This document shows positions 63,044 to 64,000 of a stretch of 64,000 nt of DNA, piece after piece. Position 1 is the first letter of the stretch. The number at the start of each line of letters is the position of its first letter. Origin of the DNA: Rhizobium sp. ZPR4 (GTDB lineage Bacteria; Pseudomonadota; Alphaproteobacteria; Rhizobiales; Rhizobiaceae); assembly GCF_040215725.1 (NCBI RefSeq), contig NZ_CP157967.1:1302001-1366000 (forward strand). The letters are read 5' to 3'. Both the position numbers and the translations under genes were made by a program. The notes below the pieces were generated by a model. That model saw nothing but the letters and a program-made list of their open reading frames with translations, had not been told where the DNA came from and ran no database searches.

Positions 63044-63547
63044 ATGATTGGTGAAGACGACGGGCGAATGATGGAATTCGTGGCAGAACTGTCTGTGTGG
63101 GAAATTTATGCAATCGTTTGCGGGTTGTTGGCTTCCCTGGGGCTCTTGTTTGGATTGATGGCGGGCAGGAGGTTTTCGGTAGCCTTGAGCGTGCTGCCGC
63201 TGGTGGGTATCGCGATCACGACGCCTGTGACGGAGCGAATTGTGATCCCTTATCTTACGGAGCGCTATCCGGTGATCTTTGCCAACAAGGATCTGCCCAG
63301 GAAGATCGACCAGAAGACGACGTTGACGAAAATAGATCTCACCGATCATATCTACAGCTATTTCTACGATCTTGACGACGATGATGACGATTTCGATCCG
63401 CCTCTCGTCAAATCCGCGCAGCTTACGGACCTCTGTGACTTCCTGCTGCCGAAGTTCAGTTCCGGCGAAGCATCTCTGGCGAATTACATCTATCAGCTGA
63501 AGGGCAGGGACTATTCATTTTCGGTCGACAGCACCGACTGCTCCTGA
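63044..63547 (+). CDS. Hypothetical protein with two membrane segments
   Basis: This 167-residue protein has two hydrophobic segments near the N-terminus (WEIYAIVCGLLASLGLLFGLM and FSVALSVLPLVGIAITTPV) and a soluble acidic domain with a run of Asp (YFYDLDDDDDDFDPP), ending VDSTDCS. An in-frame ATG at 63071 gives MEFVAEL and may be the true start. No family is recognised. Immediate neighbours are the Imm22-like gene on the opposite strand and small genes downstream. Confidence 0.65.
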   Translation: MIGEDDGRMMEFVAELSVWEIYAIVCGLLASLGLLFGLMAGRRFSVALSVLPLVGIAITTPVTERIVIPYLTERYPVIFANKDLPRKIDQKTTLTKIDLTDHIYSYFYDLDDDDDDFDPPLVKSAQLTDLCDFLLPKFSSGEASLANYIYQLKGRDYSFSVDSTDCS

Positions 63548-63660
63548 CGTTTGGACGGACCAAACATCAAGATCGTCCTGATTCGAGATTCGTGATCATT
63601 TGTGGTCGAGCTGGCCGATGCAGGTTCTGCGACCGGTTCCTATGCGATTGTGGCCAGTTC

Positions 63661-63771
63661 CTACGTGATTGTGGAAAGCGCAACGACCGCAACCGCCGTC
63701 AGGCCACCGAAGATCGGTAGCAATCTGAGCATAACGAGCCGCGCCAGCCTCTTCCTTTCGATCGACGTCAT
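63661..63771 (-). CDS. Possible 36-residue membrane peptide
   Basis: On the minus strand ATG 63771, preceded by GAGGAAAG at seven bases, opens a 36-codon frame: a basic N-terminus (MTSIERKRLARLV), one hydrophobic helix (LPIFGGLTAVAVVALS) and stop at 63661. Positive-inside charge, good ribosome site and complete hydrophobic segment favour a real small protein. It competes with an 82-codon plus-strand frame at 63602-63850 that has no ribosome site. Confidence 0.5.
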   Translation of the reverse strand: MTSIERKRLARLVMLRLLPIFGGLTAVAVVALSTIT

Positions 63772-63873
63772 GATCAGCTTTCCTCACATGGTAGTGAAGC
63801 TTAAACGCATGAAATTCATGATTCGTTTCACGTCTATCGTCGCATTATAATATTATGTGTCGCTAAAAGTACA

Positions 63874-63996
63874 GTGAGATGGCGCTTTGTCACTTTCGAA
63901 GACGGCAATCTTCCGAAATCTGCTGTGCAGGTGGATGAGAGATTGCCGAGTATCACGCTGTCGTTCTTCCCACCGGAACCTAATCCCATCAAGTGA
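63874..63996 (+). CDS. Possible 40-residue protein
   Basis: A GTG at 63874 opens a frame to a TGA at 63994-63996, reading VRWRFVTFEDGNLPKSAVQ and ending SFFPPEPNPIK. The composition is protein-like, but the ribosome site is weak and no homologue is known to me. It could also be a remnant of a longer gene. Confidence 0.3.
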   Translation: MRWRFVTFEDGNLPKSAVQVDERLPSITLSFFPPEPNPIK

Positions 63997-64000
63997 GTTC

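Overview
The window reads as a core chromosomal stretch of an alphaproteobacterium of the Rhizobiaceae, most likely the genus Rhizobium; the species cannot be named from the sequence. The evidence is gene order and gene type: dusB-ntrB-ntrC-ntrY-ntrX-dat-hfq-hflX, a fused ispDF, a pyruvate dehydrogenase E1-beta with its own lipoyl domain, an EipB/DUF1849 periplasmic protein, LpxI in place of LpxH, a GTTC-N7-GTTC SOS box at lexA and Rhizobiaceae-type palindromic intergenic repeats. Coding density is high and G+C is high. I see no insertion sequence, prophage, integrase or CRISPR array.

Layout. 1-1948 (minus): cut-off FemAB/GNAT-like acetyltransferase, glycerophosphodiesterase, RidA. 2078-2905: EipB. 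3117-7607: a compact four-gene unit, TelA-family protein, lipoprotein fusing a solute-binding domain to a vWA domain, XpaC-like membrane protein, second solute-binding protein. 7795-12921: rpsB, tsf, pyrH, frr, uppS, cdsA. 12945-21606: envelope biogenesis run rseP (with three PDZ domains), bamA, lpxD, fabZ, lpxA, lpxI, lpxB, closed by a terminator shared with convergent gltA. 23205-29951: comEC, lexA, a VOC protein, kdsA, eno. 30174-38238: ftsB, the pyruvate dehydrogenase cluster pdhA-pdhB-pdhC-(SGNH hydrolase)-lpdA, two GlsB/YeaQ membrane proteins and lipA. 38392-40207: three tandem paralogous P-loop kinases. 40217-42390: coq10/ratA-like gene, pncC, ispDF. 42613-52832: the ntr cluster with dat, hfq and hflX. 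52941-54399: mazG and a deaminase (minus). 54693-59711: siroheme and sulfite reduction genes cysG, DUF2849, cysI, DUF934 and fpr. From about 59766 the content turns accessory: a GntR regulator, small hypotheticals, a third GlsB protein, tRNA-Lys, an Imm22-like protein and small membrane proteins.

How the parts work together. The uppS-to-lpxB run joins undecaprenyl carrier, phospholipid, outer-membrane protein and lipid A synthesis; kdsA adds Kdo. LipA makes the cofactor of the two lipoyl-bearing PDH subunits and LpdA re-oxidises it. The ntr genes sense nitrogen and redox state, with Hfq and HflX downstream. CysG supplies siroheme to CysI.

The best candidate for an under-described system is the TelA / SBP-vWA / XpaC / SBP unit at 3117-7607. 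Other notable items are the triple-PDZ RseP with an exact 270-bp period, the kinase triplet, and possible alternative RNA pairing at the bamA-lpxD junction.
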